DNA from: Rachycentron canadum
Taxonomy: Eukaryota; Chordata; Actinopteri; Carangiformes; Rachycentridae
Length of the DNA: 64,000 nucleotides
Assembly: GCA_038496675.1 (NCBI GenBank)
Contig: CM076648.1
Coordinates: 13,625,100 to 13,689,099 of the forward strand
Direction: 5' to 3'
The notes under the pieces were generated by a model. That model searched no databases, was not told the origin of the DNA, and saw only the letters and a list, made by a program, of their open reading frames with translations. Positions 47,700-61,100 of the stretch are shown here, piece by piece; positions within the stretch are counted from its first letter, which is position 1; every line of letters begins with the position of its first letter. The translations under genes were made by a program, and so were the position numbers.

Positions 47700-48785
47700 T
47701 GTTTAGACCCTCCATGGTATTGACCAGCCATTTGTCATTTTGTGCATTTTGTCTCTTTTGTCTCTTTGTTACACTAACAAAAATATACAGAACAATTTTT
47801 TTTATGCCTAATGAGAAAAAGTAGAAAACTACACCAACAATAGTTAGTGATGCACCTTTAATCAGTTGTTAATATTAGAATCTAATGTCGCCAACAAACA
47901 TTTCTAAGCCTCTTGCTTGTCAAATATAAATGTTTATTTTATTTTATTTTAGAAAAAAAGCTCCTAAATTCCCTTTCATCAATTTTTGCAGGCTAATTAA
48001 ATATCCATCTTAGATAATAGTTTCCAAATACAATAGGAGGGATGCCATATGTTGGTAATCTGAACTCTCACTTTTTGGAGTCAGACATCCCTCCACCATC
48101 CCACATACCCTTGCCTTGATAACCTATTTCTAAAGCTTAACAGCCACAACAGGAGGATTTGATGTTGCAACAGTGTCAGCAGCCCTCAGAATCACCAGGG
48201 TATAGACGTGACAAACCCACTTATGCACACACAAACAGGCATACACGTGGGTGCTGGTGCCAGTCAAACTGTAAAACCAGGATTGGTACCTTAAGGTCAG
48301 CAATATACCGATTCACTCTTTTTTGGATGCGAGGTAAGAAAGAGGACGGACTTCCATTATATTTATTATGTTTAAAAATACCATTATAAAGAGAGGTGAG
48401 GACTGGTATTTAGCTGACGGCTTTCAAGTAGAGGAGATGCCCCAGAGAGCACTTCATTACATCAGTGTTTAGTCTAGTGGACTTTGTTAAAGCTTGAATA
48501 CTTTTGAGTTTGCTTACACACAATTCACAGTTCACTCACACATGTTCTGCCTGATCAGCTCTTCTGATTATCTGTTCATTTACGCTCGATGTTGCCACTG
48601 GACAGCAAGAATGACATACATAATTTTAAACAGCAATGACACTGTTTCTTTTTGTGTAACTTTTGAATTGAAAGCTGCTCTAGTCAATATTCATATATAT
48701 GAATAAAAATGTGCAAATGCAGGGTATAAGATGCTTGTAGCACTCCCAAAATGCATCAGAGGTCAGTGTAACATTAGAAAGACAT
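47700..48785. other. Unique DNA, no gene seen
   Basis: The open frames at 48159-48389 and 48494-48706 have no recognisable features. Confidence 0.45.
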
Positions 48786-49085
48786 TAGAATCGAATGACT
48801 CTAACGTTGGACAGACATTACATTTTGGATGGAAAGGAAAATGATGTTGACATCAAAGCCCAATGTTGTGATGTTGACCTTGGGTTTTGTCACCTCACGA
48901 CCAGAGTGTAGGTATTCTATGTCGCATTACGTTGGCATGGGACGTAGGATTTGAAAGTTTAACAACAAAACTTAAAACAAAGTACCCAAGTCGGCTGCTG
49001 TAACATCTAACATTAGTTGTTGTCCTGACGTTGAATCAACCAATGCTGCAACCTACATTCATCCAAATGTCAAGGTCTAGTGACA
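48786..49085 (+). mobile_element. Dispersed fish repeat rich in 'aacgtt/caatgttg' words
   Basis: 'gacagacattacattttgg', 'gatgttgacatcaaagccc', 'aatgttgtgatgttgacc', 'ggtattctatgtcgcatta', 'cgttggcatgggacgtagg', 'taacaacaaaacttaaa', then 'cctgacgttgaatcaacc' and 'gctgcaacctacattc' follow the order of a fish repeat made of ACGTT/TGACGT-type words. Diverged copy; the ends are approximate and I cannot name the family. Confidence 0.65.
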
Positions 49086-52000
49086 AGTGTGTGCTCAAGA
49101 TTTCTTTTGCTTTGATTAAAATTTTATATTCTACTTTAATGCGTGTATGAAAATAATTAACCACGCCACTATCTATAATACTGGACTTTCCTTCATAACC
49201 CCCATGAATGTGAATAAAATTACAGCGCTAGCTTAAGGGAGGCATCATTATGTCTCCAGCTGTCAGTCATCAAGTTCACATAAAATTCAGTGAGTTGAAG
49301 CAGCTGTCAGAGACATCTACCATTCATATATGAGTACATTGACAGATCTGTGAAAATAGTTGAATGAAAAACAACAAGCGCAAAATCCACACATCAAATC
49401 AATTTATTGTCATGTTTTTCAAATTTTATTATTTCAGTAGGAGGGTGCAAATAAGTTCATAGGGTGATTCTATACATCTTAAAATTCACACACTTCCAGT
49501 TTACTCACTAAACGCGATTCACTTGTCAATAGCCATGATTGAGAGCAGCACTTATGAACAGCTCAATATGTCCCATATGGCTGGCAATTAGCATTTTTCA
49601 TTACAGATCCTCCAGGTGACTGTAGCTTAAACCATGGCAGAAACATATCAATCCATTCATTCTAAAGCTGTGACTGATCAATTAATTCATTGTGTGTTAC
49701 GTTTATATATCGTTATGGTACAAAGGTCACTGAACAATTATTGATCGTGATATTCCTTCCGATATGTCTAACTTCACTAATAAGTCATGTTAAAGATGTT
49801 TTCATCGGTAACTACATGGACCTGTAAAGCCTTTCATCTGTCTGCTTACTGTCTCAGATGGAAACAGATAATTATCCAACTGTAAGTGTCTTATTCAGGA
49901 AATGTGAATGCTGCTGGAAATTAATCATCATTGATTAGAGACCCCGTGATTTAAATCTGTCCCCTTTCCAGATTAGTCAGCCATTGATCTGTGACAGCAA
50001 TTTCACGCTTGCGATCAACCAATCGACCTGGACATAATGTATGGCCTCTGCCGGGCTTTTTTCATGACCTCCTCATTCATCAGAGAGCCACCTGCAGTAA
50101 CATTTACTCTATCTGCGGACATACAAGATGAGAAAATTGTCCCCATTTTTCTCTGCATCAAAAATGTGAGTCTTTGTTTGTAATGACTTATATTTAAAGA
50201 TCTAGCAGGATGTAGCATACCTGTATATTTCACCTGCAGCTCAGTCTGTGAGTAAAAAAAACACCACGTGTCAGTATTGTTTTTAGTTTGAGTGAAGTGA
50301 GTCTGTTGATTTAAAACTGTTGGTCAAGTATTTGACTGGGTGGATTACACTCTGAATGAACTTTTTATTGCCTACTGGCCTTTGCTGTGATAATGTATCA
50401 GAGCTCGTCTTTCTCTGATAATGTACAGTAGATCATCGTTTCATATCACTATCCCATACCTCAGAAGTTATGCCCACATCTCGTGTTTTTTTTGGTGAAT
50501 CAAAAACTGTCGGTCTGGCATTTCTCTTTGTTGACAGCTGTTTTTTTGGGGGGGCGTTTGAGCCAATCACAGCTTTGTAGGAGAGATCAAGCAATGAAGA
50601 TGTTAGCTTCCATTGTCAGGGCCAGACAATATGATGACAGAAAAATTGCCAAGAAAAAGCCGACAAGAATCAATGAGATGGAAGCCGTCAGGCAGCTACA
50701 CAGACTCAGTGTGTCTAACAATGATGTGATGGATACACTACTTGCCACTGATTGGTTAAAGATGAGGGGTAACCACAGTGTATAAATGGGCTATTGTCTT
50801 GATGTTCAACTCTGACTCTAATAAGCTGTGTTTAAACAACTATTTAGCAATAGATAGAAACTTGACAATAGACATTAAAAAACTTGTAGTTAACTATATA
50901 TTGTAACTGGATTAAGGATTTTAGGCGATGGACATTTGTACATTAAATAATCAGAGAAACACACATCAGTGTGCAAACATCAGTGGCACATACACTTGCC
51001 GCCCCTCCTAAACATATTATGAGATCACTGTGTCCATTTCTTTTGGAGTGGAGATAACTTCTGTCCATAATTCAACTCCTGACACTGTGAAGGAACCCTA
51101 ACCAGGAGATGCATGAAGCTGCTGCATGATACCAAAGACATGATCCCACAATACTTTCCAACTGTCTTTTGTTTCGTTCAACGTCCCATATGTCTACAGC
51201 AGGACAATGACATACTGGTGGCACATACTACATACAAATTCACAGCTTTCATACGGATATGGGAAACTTGATATGGAAAACATACATTAAGGCCTGATGT
51301 GCAAGCTTGGATCAGTACTGCAAATTTTTCAAAACACAGATCAAGGTGAAACTCATTGCTCCCCCAAACTGTGTTGTCCACATAAAACGTGACACGTGAA
51401 TTGCTGAAGCTATTTGATACAGAAATGTATCATGCTGATGGACACACATCATCAGAAAGGAACTACCTCTCTACTCTAAAATAAAATTTAAAAAAAAACA
51501 CACTTTATGAGCTCAATGTTTAAACTAATGCATTTTTTTTTTTTTTTTAATTTCCATTTTCACAATCCACCAAAGGAAATGCTGCTGCCGTCCTGGGCAA
51601 CACCTCATTTTCACAGTCTCAATATTCTTCACCCTTCTTTCACCCAACAATAAATGGAAGTGTGATACTCAGTGGCCGGTGAAATATCCTAATATAGAGG
51701 CAAGGTGATGTTATATTAAGGTTCCTACGTGTGTGGCGCATACTGTAGCCTACCTCTGTATGCCATTATTAGTCTCTGATAACAAGTTTTGATTGCATAG
51801 TATAATGGTTGTAGGAACTCTGGGATCTAGGTCATGACCGTCCCTCCCACTGAAAATCACCTTAAAAGTATAATATCGCTGCCTTCATCTTTCAGAGATT
51901 CAGTGATTGTGTTAGATGAATGAAAGCCCATTCTTGTTTTTCAACAAATATCATTCATATCTTATGCACTTCCACTTAATCAAAAGTGATTGAACAAGAA

Positions 52001-53264
52001 GCAGTGTGGCTTATATTCCTCATGGACAAAGCCACCTGTTTACAGATCATGATCATGATCACATATGCTGATATATTTTCTCTGCAAATGCATTGAGCGA
52101 GTAGCTTTTATGGAATAAACTGTCCACCATGTTAGGATTCCTCATTTTTCGCTTAACGCATCTATATCTGACACTCCATTAGCAGCTGAACACTGAGCGG
52201 TGCCCTGTTTGTTTTTAAAGCCCTGGTGATGCTGTGCTGAATAATGTCTGAGACTGACAGCACCGGCAAACAGTCCATGACTGTGATGACAACAGCCCCA
52301 CTTTGTTCTCAGCTCTTGAATACGCTTTTTTCTGATCAGTATTGTGATTCTGATTCAGTTTGTAGTAATTTGACTAATTTAACTCCATGCCTTTTTATTT
52401 GAAGGGGCCCTGTGGAGTTATATTGTCCCACTTTTACTTTACTTGATCCTTCTGCTGCTGCCTGGTAGGGGGTTGAGGGAAGATAAAGCTTCCTCTCTGT
52501 CGCCAGATGGCTTCCCTATATGATGGACATGGTGTGGCACGGTGGGTCCATCCAATCAGAGCTGTCTGCCTCTGGATCTAGACCCTGAATACCTCAGGTT
52601 GTACACCCAGGAGCCTGGTTGGTCAGAAGGCAATTCTCGCCAGGTGTTCAAACAACAGTGTCTGCCGCTCTATATGATGGTGAATACATAGGTTATTCCG
52701 ACCACCTGTCTGATCCTATCGTTCCTGATCTCGTTCCTACTGGTTATGTCTGCTGCATGCTCTTTTGAGGCACTTTATTTCACACGTGGTGATATCTTGT
52801 GAAATAGTACTCTAGTCAGAACATAGAAAAAGGACCACGGTTTGCAGATCATTCAAAGTTGCTTTAGCTCTCTTTCTGTCAAGAGTGTTGATTTTACAGT
52901 TTCTATTATGTCCCCTTTTAAGAGGCTCTGAACAGTAAAGTAACTATCAAATACATGTGCTCAAGTAGTTTAGTATGCTTCCTACCATGGAAAGAGTCCA
53001 CTCCAGTGTCATTCATGAAAAACCCTAGAAATGATCTTTGGCATCCTGCTTACTTTGCATTAAATTAAACATTGCCAAACTCAGAAACTCATTTCATGGC
53101 ACATTCCCACTTCTGCTGGGTCAATATGGAGCATTTCTCTGTACCTCTCTCAATCCTCTAACTTACACACCATTTATCTTTCATACTTGACCTCTCACTT
53201 TGCTCAGGTGGCTCAAAGCACAGTGCACATTAACCTTAATATGGAAACAGTCTATCTGTCTGTT
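49086..53264. other. Long unique stretch without a supported gene
   Basis: About 4.2 kb. The plus frame ending at 50785 reads from an internal ATG at 50597 'MLASIVRARQYDD...' with a charged, helical composition and a CCAAT word at 50563, but no splice signals or known family. A T-run is at 51533-51549. A GC-richer part at 52430-52760 holds nothing I can identify. Confidence 0.45.
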
Positions 53265-53352
53265 TTCTATCTATCTATTTATCTATTGTTATATCTATTG
53301 ATCTATCTATTGATCTAGCTATTGATTTATCTATCAATTTATCTATCTAATC
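53265..53352. repeat. Degenerate (TCTA)n microsatellite
   Basis: TCTA/ATCT units interrupted by ATTG and ATTT words. An old, impure array. Confidence 0.9.
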
Positions 53353-53935
53353 TAGTGAAGTAGATGAGAAAAAGTACCTTATTACCATTTTATGTTACCA
53401 ACTGAGCTGTCCCTGAAGCTACAGTGTTACTATTTGGTTCTAGGTTTCATGCTCTAATTTCTTCAGCATGGGAGAAATTCACATTCATTACCGTATAGTG
53501 CCAAGTTAAATGACATTGTGTCTTTCCCACTGATTTTTAGAACACAAACCTTATTCACCAATAAAGGTGAAAAGCATTTTGTCTTGACAACAAAAGAGCA
53601 TCAATAAGCAATAAGTAAAATCTGACAAAATAAGTAAAATCTGACAAAATCCACTTTGCTCCCTGATGCAAATTATATGGTAGTCTACATTATATTTAAG
53701 CACACAGACCTCTCTATGTTGTTGAACCTAACTTAATACAGCTTTCAAATCAAGAAATGGAAGGAAGATGCCATAAAGTGTCCCTAAAGAATACTGAATG
53801 CATGTGAAAACCCAGGGTCAAACCAGGTGACAGGTTTGAATTCACTGTATTGTTTGACTGTAACCTGTGTATACACACTGGTAGTTAGTTGATGGCAAAA
53901 AGTTAGTTAGTTTCAGGTCAGTGCAGAAGCACAGA
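53353..53935. other. Unique DNA with a 19-bp tandem duplication
   Basis: 'ataagtaaaatctgacaaa' is present twice in tandem without mismatch (53611-53648). Nothing else of note. Confidence 0.5.
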
Positions 53936-54286
53936 TCAGAACATGGTTTGTAAGATCATTCTCAGCTTCTCCTGAATTTGATGTATCACCCTGCTTTTAG
54001 AGAGAAACAGATGCTCCAGCTGTTGTATTTCTGTGACATATAACGTTTCTACATAGGTGAATGCTTGGTGAGCTCTTTCAATCAGTGGTGCCAACCTCTT
54101 TGTCTGGAAGTTATCACTGAATAGTGGAGTATTTCTGATTTCATCAAGTCTTATTCCATTTACATACGCCCAAGTAAAATGGATAGAAGCACAAAACATA
54201 CATATGTGAAATTGTTTTTTAGCCACCGTAGATTGATACCTCACACAGAAAAATTCCCCAGTGATGTAAACGAAGAAAAGGAGCAC
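53936..54286 (-). other. 116-codon open frame, possibly coding
   Basis: Among the frames with no match this one looks most like a protein. Its second half is a charged, helical stretch ('LAPLIERAHQAFTYVETLY', then 'IQQLEHLFLSKSRVIHQ', then 'EKLRMILQTMF') ending in TGA. The first part is hydrophobic. I recognise no domain, see no polyadenylation signal shortly downstream and no convincing acceptor. A frame of this length is expected a few times by chance in 128 kb of two-strand AT-rich sequence. Confidence 0.15.
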
Positions 54287-57200
54287 ATTAAATTGTTATA
54301 GCTCATCACACTTCTGACAGCGATTCATGAGTTAAATAAATTAATTGAGCTCAGTCTTGGTTTCCATTGTGTGAATACACCAAGGATATTACAGAAAGGC
54401 TGTTTTCCATCACAGAGAAGACAGAGTCTCTTAAGCAGATGGAATTTTTAATTAACACAATGCCAGTGACTCTTTTAAAACACTAGGAGGCCTTATGGGA
54501 GCATGCACAAGGAAGTACTCACAAGTAATGTGTTGTTGATACTCATTACAATATATATGTTAAATTGTCTAAAAGGATTTATTTTGAATTTAATCTATTA
54601 AAGTTTATAGTAAATAGGTTAATACAGGAAAATAGGGCTCTTGTATTCTCAAGAGGTGATGTGTATCAAAGATCATCATTGTATCACAATTTGGTCAGAG
54701 TAAACAAAACCTGTGATTCACAAAACATGACATCAATATTGTGCACCGCCTTGCTCTCTAAATATCGGCCTCCGCCATTGAAAAAGCCACATCAGCTGAA
54801 CACAACTCTGTAAAGATGTCACAGTTGGAAATTACACAGGTTTTGTTTTATAGCCCCTTAAGACCCCCTTAAGGGGCAGTTTTATCCCAAAGAGGCTTCT
54901 CCAAATGTAAATAACTCTTGATATAGAACCAGGAACCTTTTCAAACAGTACGAGTTCTTCAGTGGCAAGTGGTTCTAAGTAGATCCTTACACTTTGACAC
55001 ACATGACTGATTATTTAAAATTCATTTTTAAGAATAATTGCTTTTCTTAGTTAAAGCAAAATATGTCTGCAACTATAGTATTTAAGTATAGTAAAAGCAC
55101 TATGTTCTGTGTTATGTGTTCTTTGACAGTTTGGCAGCATAATCATAATGTGTAAGAGTTTTTGTTATCTTGATTTGCCCCTTTCCAAATGGGATGATAT
55201 TTAATGATTTTTTTCTTTTCTTTTTTGTATGAGTGGCAAGATTGTATGCCAGACATAGCACAAATACACAGTTGCTACTTATAGTAGTCATTAAATACGT
55301 TACATATCTACAAACAAAACAAGAAGCAGATTTATCATATTGTAAGACAGGCTTGTAAAATAAATTGGACATTTGCCTTATTTGAAATGTTTACACAGTC
55401 CATGTCACAAAATACAATTATTAACAAAGTCTCCAAATGATCAAATAATATTCTTTCAGGAGCACTATATAACCAGCCAAACGTGTAATGCAGTGTGTAG
55501 ATGACTGGGGCATATTCAAAAACAGCATGCATAATGCTCAACGGGGCAATAAGTCTTAAAAACCCTTTATTCTCTATCCATTTTAATTAGATAATATGTG
55601 CAGTCTGAATGTAGGGTTTCTTCTCCTTCTGCAACACAGCACTTGGATGCCAGCCTGAACCTCTCATTCACAGATGCTCAGCATGTGAGAGCTGAGCAGA
55701 GAGCTCCCAACACTGAGGTAAACTGGGGGCAATTGCTCAGTGTGAAAACTGTGAAGTAACTCATCAGCAAAACAGCAGCCTGTCACCCCAGGATAGCAGC
55801 CTGGTGTGCTCAGGTCACATTTTTCAAGAAAATTATAAGAGAGGGGTGTATAATTTGTGAAGCATCTGTGGAGCATAATTCTGTTCATCACCTTAAGAAT
55901 CTCTGAGAACAAAGTGGATCTGCCCTTGGGAGGGCGGACCGAGCTAAGCTGAGCTAAACGTTGTTAACTCTCAGTACTGTTAGGAACACGCACAATTCAA
56001 AGATGTGTCATAATCACCATACCTGTAGTGTTCAGAGTAATACACTGTTGATGTCTGTTGAATTTTACATGTGAAAGGCTGCAGCCTGTGGTGCTTCTGA
56101 CCTGTATTGTATTATACAGAGAGCGATTTCTGTTATTTACCCTATGTCACTGACAACTCAGTACAATTAAACAGCACCACAAACTGCAGCAAAATGATCA
56201 TGCCATTGAATCCACCCATTTTTAACAGTTTCAACAAAAACTGATCATTATAACCTTCATGCAGGGGGGACTGTTGGACTGATATTTTTACCTATGTGTA
56301 CAATAAACTGACATCTTGCTATTGTGTATTTTAAATCAGACCCTTCAGATTTGACAGGACCTTATTAAATATAGTTTGACAGGGTGAGGTGAGTTCATAC
56401 AGACAGAAAATATCATAAAATGATCAAATCAGACTATGTTTTCATTTTGTATGTCTTCTAATCATATAGCGAAAATGAACCATTTTACATATGTTCACTA
56501 AAATATGCTGCTTTTTCTCTCACAATAGTACAATATTGGGCGTATCTCATTAATTTTCAGTTCTTCTTTCAGCCATTTTTTTTTTAGCTCCAAATGAGAA
56601 AATTTGAAGGTAAAGGCTTGACTGATGTAGCTGGACAGAAAGTGATTATACCACCCTGTGTTGTTTCATATCCTCTTTAGTTAAAAACTGGACTGATGGG
56701 ATGCACATGACATCCCAATGGGTGCTGTCAGCTTCAGCAGGAACAATGTTTTCTGTTGTTCTTATGTTTTTTGCTTTAAGGCTCATAGGCTTATGAAATG
56801 AAAGGCGGTGCAACACAGACATAGCAGCCCCACGTGTATATTTCAAGTTGACCCCAAACGCATAAAATAACTGTTTTCAAACACTAAAACAATTACTTGC
56901 TGATTTCCCACAGGGGAGTCTGTCTCATGGCCTACAAGCCACCACATCATTTGCATGGCAAACAAACTGGAAAACTTTCAGTCACCAAATCAGCTCGCCA
57001 GCTACTCACCAGGGGAGCGCAGCCTATGGTGCTGCGATGAGAGGCTCACAGTGCTCACAGGGTCTGTGCCTCTTGCAGAGAGAACACTTTTCTCTTAACA
57101 GCTTGGCTGAAATTGGACCACCAGATGGCATCTCTGCATCTCTCCCGACACTTGATTAAGATCTGATGCCTGTGGTCTATCCTCTCCAGAATCGTGGCTC

Positions 57201-57988
57201 TCATGTGGAGTGGAATCAATATTTGATTTCCTCTTTTAAGTTGTGTTCACTTCAGTATTTTTTTTCTTCCCTAAAGTCTCTACGGCAGATACAGATGTGT
57301 ACGCGGCAAAAAGTTGCGCAAGCCTCAGAGGCTTGAGTGAAAGTTTACAGTACATCCATCCTTTATAAACAGGTGCACACTAAACCACTCAAGACAGTGG
57401 GATGGGGAATTAGCCTACTTATAAAATTCAACATGTATTTTCATTTTTTTCCATATGATGGACAGATCTGTCTCAGATAGCACATTTCAAGTTGAAATTT
57501 GCCACATTTTCCTGCTTTTATTATTATTATTAATAATATTATCATCATCATTATTACTACTGTTTCATTTGATAACTGTCCTCTAAGTAATATTTTTGTG
57601 GAGTGTATATTAGAAATCATTTGGTTTACTTTGTCGTTAATTAGAAGAAATGCATAGTTGATTATTAAAACCAAAACAAATGTGTTTGACAAGTTATTAA
57701 TGCAAGCTGTCATGTGCTTTCAAAATGTTTTGTGTTTTTTGTCCAACTTAGAAATGATCAACGGTTGCTATGTGTTTGAAAATGAAGGCAGATCTATTGG
57801 AGTTATCACCAGAAAATGTGCTTCTGCAATATGTCAGCTTGGTTGAAGTCCAACCAAAGTTATATAAATCAGTTGCAGGAGTTTTTTGTTAATTAGTCAC
57901 TGGCTTTTTTTTTTTTTTTTTGTAGTGAATTTTCCTGAGTGACCCCAACATTACCGGTGTTGACTAATTATTTCTACCTTGTCAACAG
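54287..57988. other. Long unique stretch without a supported gene
   Basis: It includes the hairpin listed separately, AT-rich runs at 57523-57560 and a poly-T at 57906-57921. A short frame after an acceptor-like 'tttttgtccaacttag' (57751) reads 'MINGCYVFENEGRSIGV' and stops at 57845; the support is too weak to call. Confidence 0.45.
54853..54877. repeat. Perfect 10-bp hairpin
   Basis: 'gccccttaag' (54853-54862), loop 'acccc', 'cttaaggggc' (54868-54877). It is the most GC-rich point of its surroundings. Confidence 0.95.
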
Positions 57989-58124
57989 CCAGCTTCATAG
58001 ATGTGTGGAGGACTTGAAACCAGCTTGTGATGCTATCCAGCGAGGCAGAGGATCAGAATGGCAGGTGTGGGACTTAGAGCGACTGGAGCACGGTGGGTTG
58101 ACAGATTTCAGTGTTGAAAGCTAA
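57989..58124 (+). other. Candidate terminal coding exon
   Basis: The acceptor-like 'atttctaccttgtcaacag' ends at 57988. The following frame is open for 44 codons, reads 'QLHRCVEDLKPACDAIQRG', 'RGSEWQVWDLERLEHGG', 'LTDFSVES' and stops at TAA (58122-58124). The composition (Glu, Asp, Arg, two Trp) and the raised GC content look coding-like. I do not recognise the protein and found no upstream exon with matching phase. Confidence 0.22.
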
Positions 58125-61100
58125 AAGGGCTAAACACACCAAATACTGTCATGCAAATCCATGACCTCCAGTATCAGATAGAGCATTACCAATTAAACAC
58201 TATAGCATAATAAGCCAGTTAATCAGTGTCAGCCAGTAATCATTGGACATAGATTCATTTAGGAAATAAATGGACTGAGCTATAACTTCATACTTGGACT
58301 ATATTTGAGAGGGACTGAAATGGTAAATTTCAGATACAAAGAAAGCATGAAAATCTATTATTCTATGTTCAGTCTCCATCAAAAACCCAACAGGTCCAAA
58401 ATATGCTGTTCATCCGTCCTCTCTGGCACATAGAAGCTTTTCTGCACAACTCTGATGATGGTATTGTGCTGATAATATCATCTTTTCCATGTACCTACCA
58501 AACCGAATTGGTTGAAAAAAACAAACAAAAATCTTTTACTATAATGAGACAGGTTAGGAAACAATCATGATCAACAGTGAAGGTTCGTGATTACAAACAA
58601 ACAGCAGTCTTTGTTTCTTTATGAGTGTCACCTGACTCCCTTCTTTGGTCCAGATATAGCTGCTAGATTGTGTCATCACTTGAACATAAACAGATGCTGT
58701 TACAGATCTTTGAGGTACTTGCTCTTGTTGGTAAGACAGCTTCATGTACCCAACAAACATCACTGGTCAATAAAGTATGCATGTAACAGAAAAGGAAAAC
58801 TATCCCCTAACTTGATTCACAGTCCACAGCTGCTGTGTTCGGTTCATTATGAGTATCAAACAACTCCAAATGAATGCTAAACATGAGCGTGTTTGCTAGA
58901 TCTGTAGATAGATAGTTGCTCTACAAAATGACTTAGTAAGGCAATAAAAATGTCACAGTTATAAGTTTGACAGCTTGTGTTGTTTTGTTTTTGTTTTTTT
59001 TTGTCCTGAAGATACTAAAAAAGCGATGCAAACTGAATCAATCATGCTACACATTACATCAACTAATTTGATCAGGTTATATGACTGACTGTTGAGGTTG
59101 CTCCTGCTATGATGCACAAAATCTCTGTTAGATGCAAGACTTGTGAGGGAAATTAATCTGAAATGGTTCAAATAAAAAAACAAAGCGGGAACAAGTTGTT
59201 CTACACTTCTCACTGTGCAGTTTTTCTGCAATGCTCCATGCGTTTATGCTTCCACCTCCACTAGAGCAGCAGTAAACAGAAAATTGTGGGAAAGTCCACT
59301 GTTCTCCTTTTGTGTCATTTCTTAAGGGCCAAATATTTGTGATGGCTGGTGCCCTAGATAGAGGTCAACACATTTTGTGGGTGGGTCAATAGAGCTGATG
59401 GGCAGTCTACTCCCCTGTAAAGACAGGATTTAAAGGGGTGGATATCGCAGGACAGGGCAATTACTAATACGTCTTTTGTACTTTGAGGTGCGAAGTTATT
59501 ACTGTGACAAGTCAGGCCACCACAACACACTTTCTTGCACAAGCCTTTTTGGATTTGGGTCTAGTGTTCATGTGGATATGGAACTTCTACTCGAAAGTGA
59601 ACAATTATGTCAAACTTTGGTCGTACCCCAGTTCCCCCTCCAGACATACAGTGGAGATCATTTGTCAGAAAAAGACTAAAACCACTATCTGTATAAAATA
59701 ACATTTCATTTTATTTCATGTGACCAACAAAGGCTGCTGGCTGTGTTTATTGGATTGCCCCGCTCAACAGGGAGAACTGGACTTTGAATTTATTTTTAGA
59801 AGTTGCAGCATAAGCATTTTTGAAACATTGTTAATTCAGCAGCACTTAATTCTAATCTAATCTACTCTCTTTAGCTGCTCTCAACACAACCTTACTCATC
59901 CACCAAACTGTGGATAATTTGAGCTATGTGTCACATAACTAAATATTCCTGAGTCGAGTGCTTAAAGATTATCTTGGCATGCACTAAGCGAAGGCAAAAA
60001 AAAAAGACCCAGGTCAGCTCATCAATTTCAAGTTCAACAAACACATACACATGCACAAGCACACATGTGCACTGTACATATAAAAGAAATTACAGTGACA
60101 CTCAATGAGCAATTTTTAGTTATCATTTACCTGACTTACTCACTGTGGGCTGTGGACATTAAATTGCAGCACTCAAAAGAATCATGTGAACATGGGACAA
60201 GAACCAAGGCCTCATACTGGGCAATTTTATAACATTCAATTTATGTTCAATGCCAGTGCTCAGAACAATTGCAGGAATAAGTGTGCCACAGTGTGCAAGG
60301 TCGAGCTGGTGGATGGACTCTCATGCTAGAAACCCAAAACTAGCAAGTGCCACATTGTCTCATCGTCCTTTTCATTTAGCTATACGCAGCTGTGGCAGCG
60401 GTTACTTGGTTTGGTTTTTGTTTTGTCGCTGCGTCGATCTCATTTGCACAGCTGCTGAAAAAAAAAAAAAAAGATGCGAGTGGCACTTCAGAGGTATTGA
60501 CCCGAAGTTCAGTGTTTATCCACACAACTGCTCAGTTCAAAGCTGGGTATCCCAGAGGTCCAGTGATGTAAGACATTTGACATATAATAGTTGGCTGTTG
60601 AGCAAGATGACAAGTGATTTCTGTTACTTCCCACTGAAGGAAATCAAATGAAGGCAAAATTGCCAGAAAATACAGGCTCTAGGCTGCTATTAGCTTAAAA
60701 AAAAAAAAAAAAAATAGAATAGCATTGTCTTTCATTGTGTGAATGTGTGGTACTGTAGTAGGATGGAGAGACAGGATTTAATTTGCAACTTCAAAAAAAG
60801 AGGATTTAAGGATTTCATAATTTTGATGTTGGGGGCAGACCACGTCATTTGAATTCATGTGGCATGAGGGTTATTGCATTCGTATTTATGCTGAGCACCA
60901 TTAGCAGCAACCTATTCCAGCTTCACTGGCAAAACCAACAAAATACTACACCAACCACATGAGTGCAATAAATACGTGCAATTTCAGAAATACATAACCC
61001 AGATCAATCAGGCTCTCATTAGGCTGTAACCGGTTAAGTCTAAGATTGCATTCAGATAATTTGCGCTCAGCAGTGATGAGTCAACGTGGTTAAACTTGTT

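Noticed and set aside
54853..54877. Rho-independent terminator
   Set aside because: The window is clearly eukaryotic and no T-tract follows the stem.
60250..60651. 133-codon plus-strand frame
   Set aside because: It crosses a poly-A run (the KKKK stretch) and has no domain, splice signals or start context; compatible with chance.
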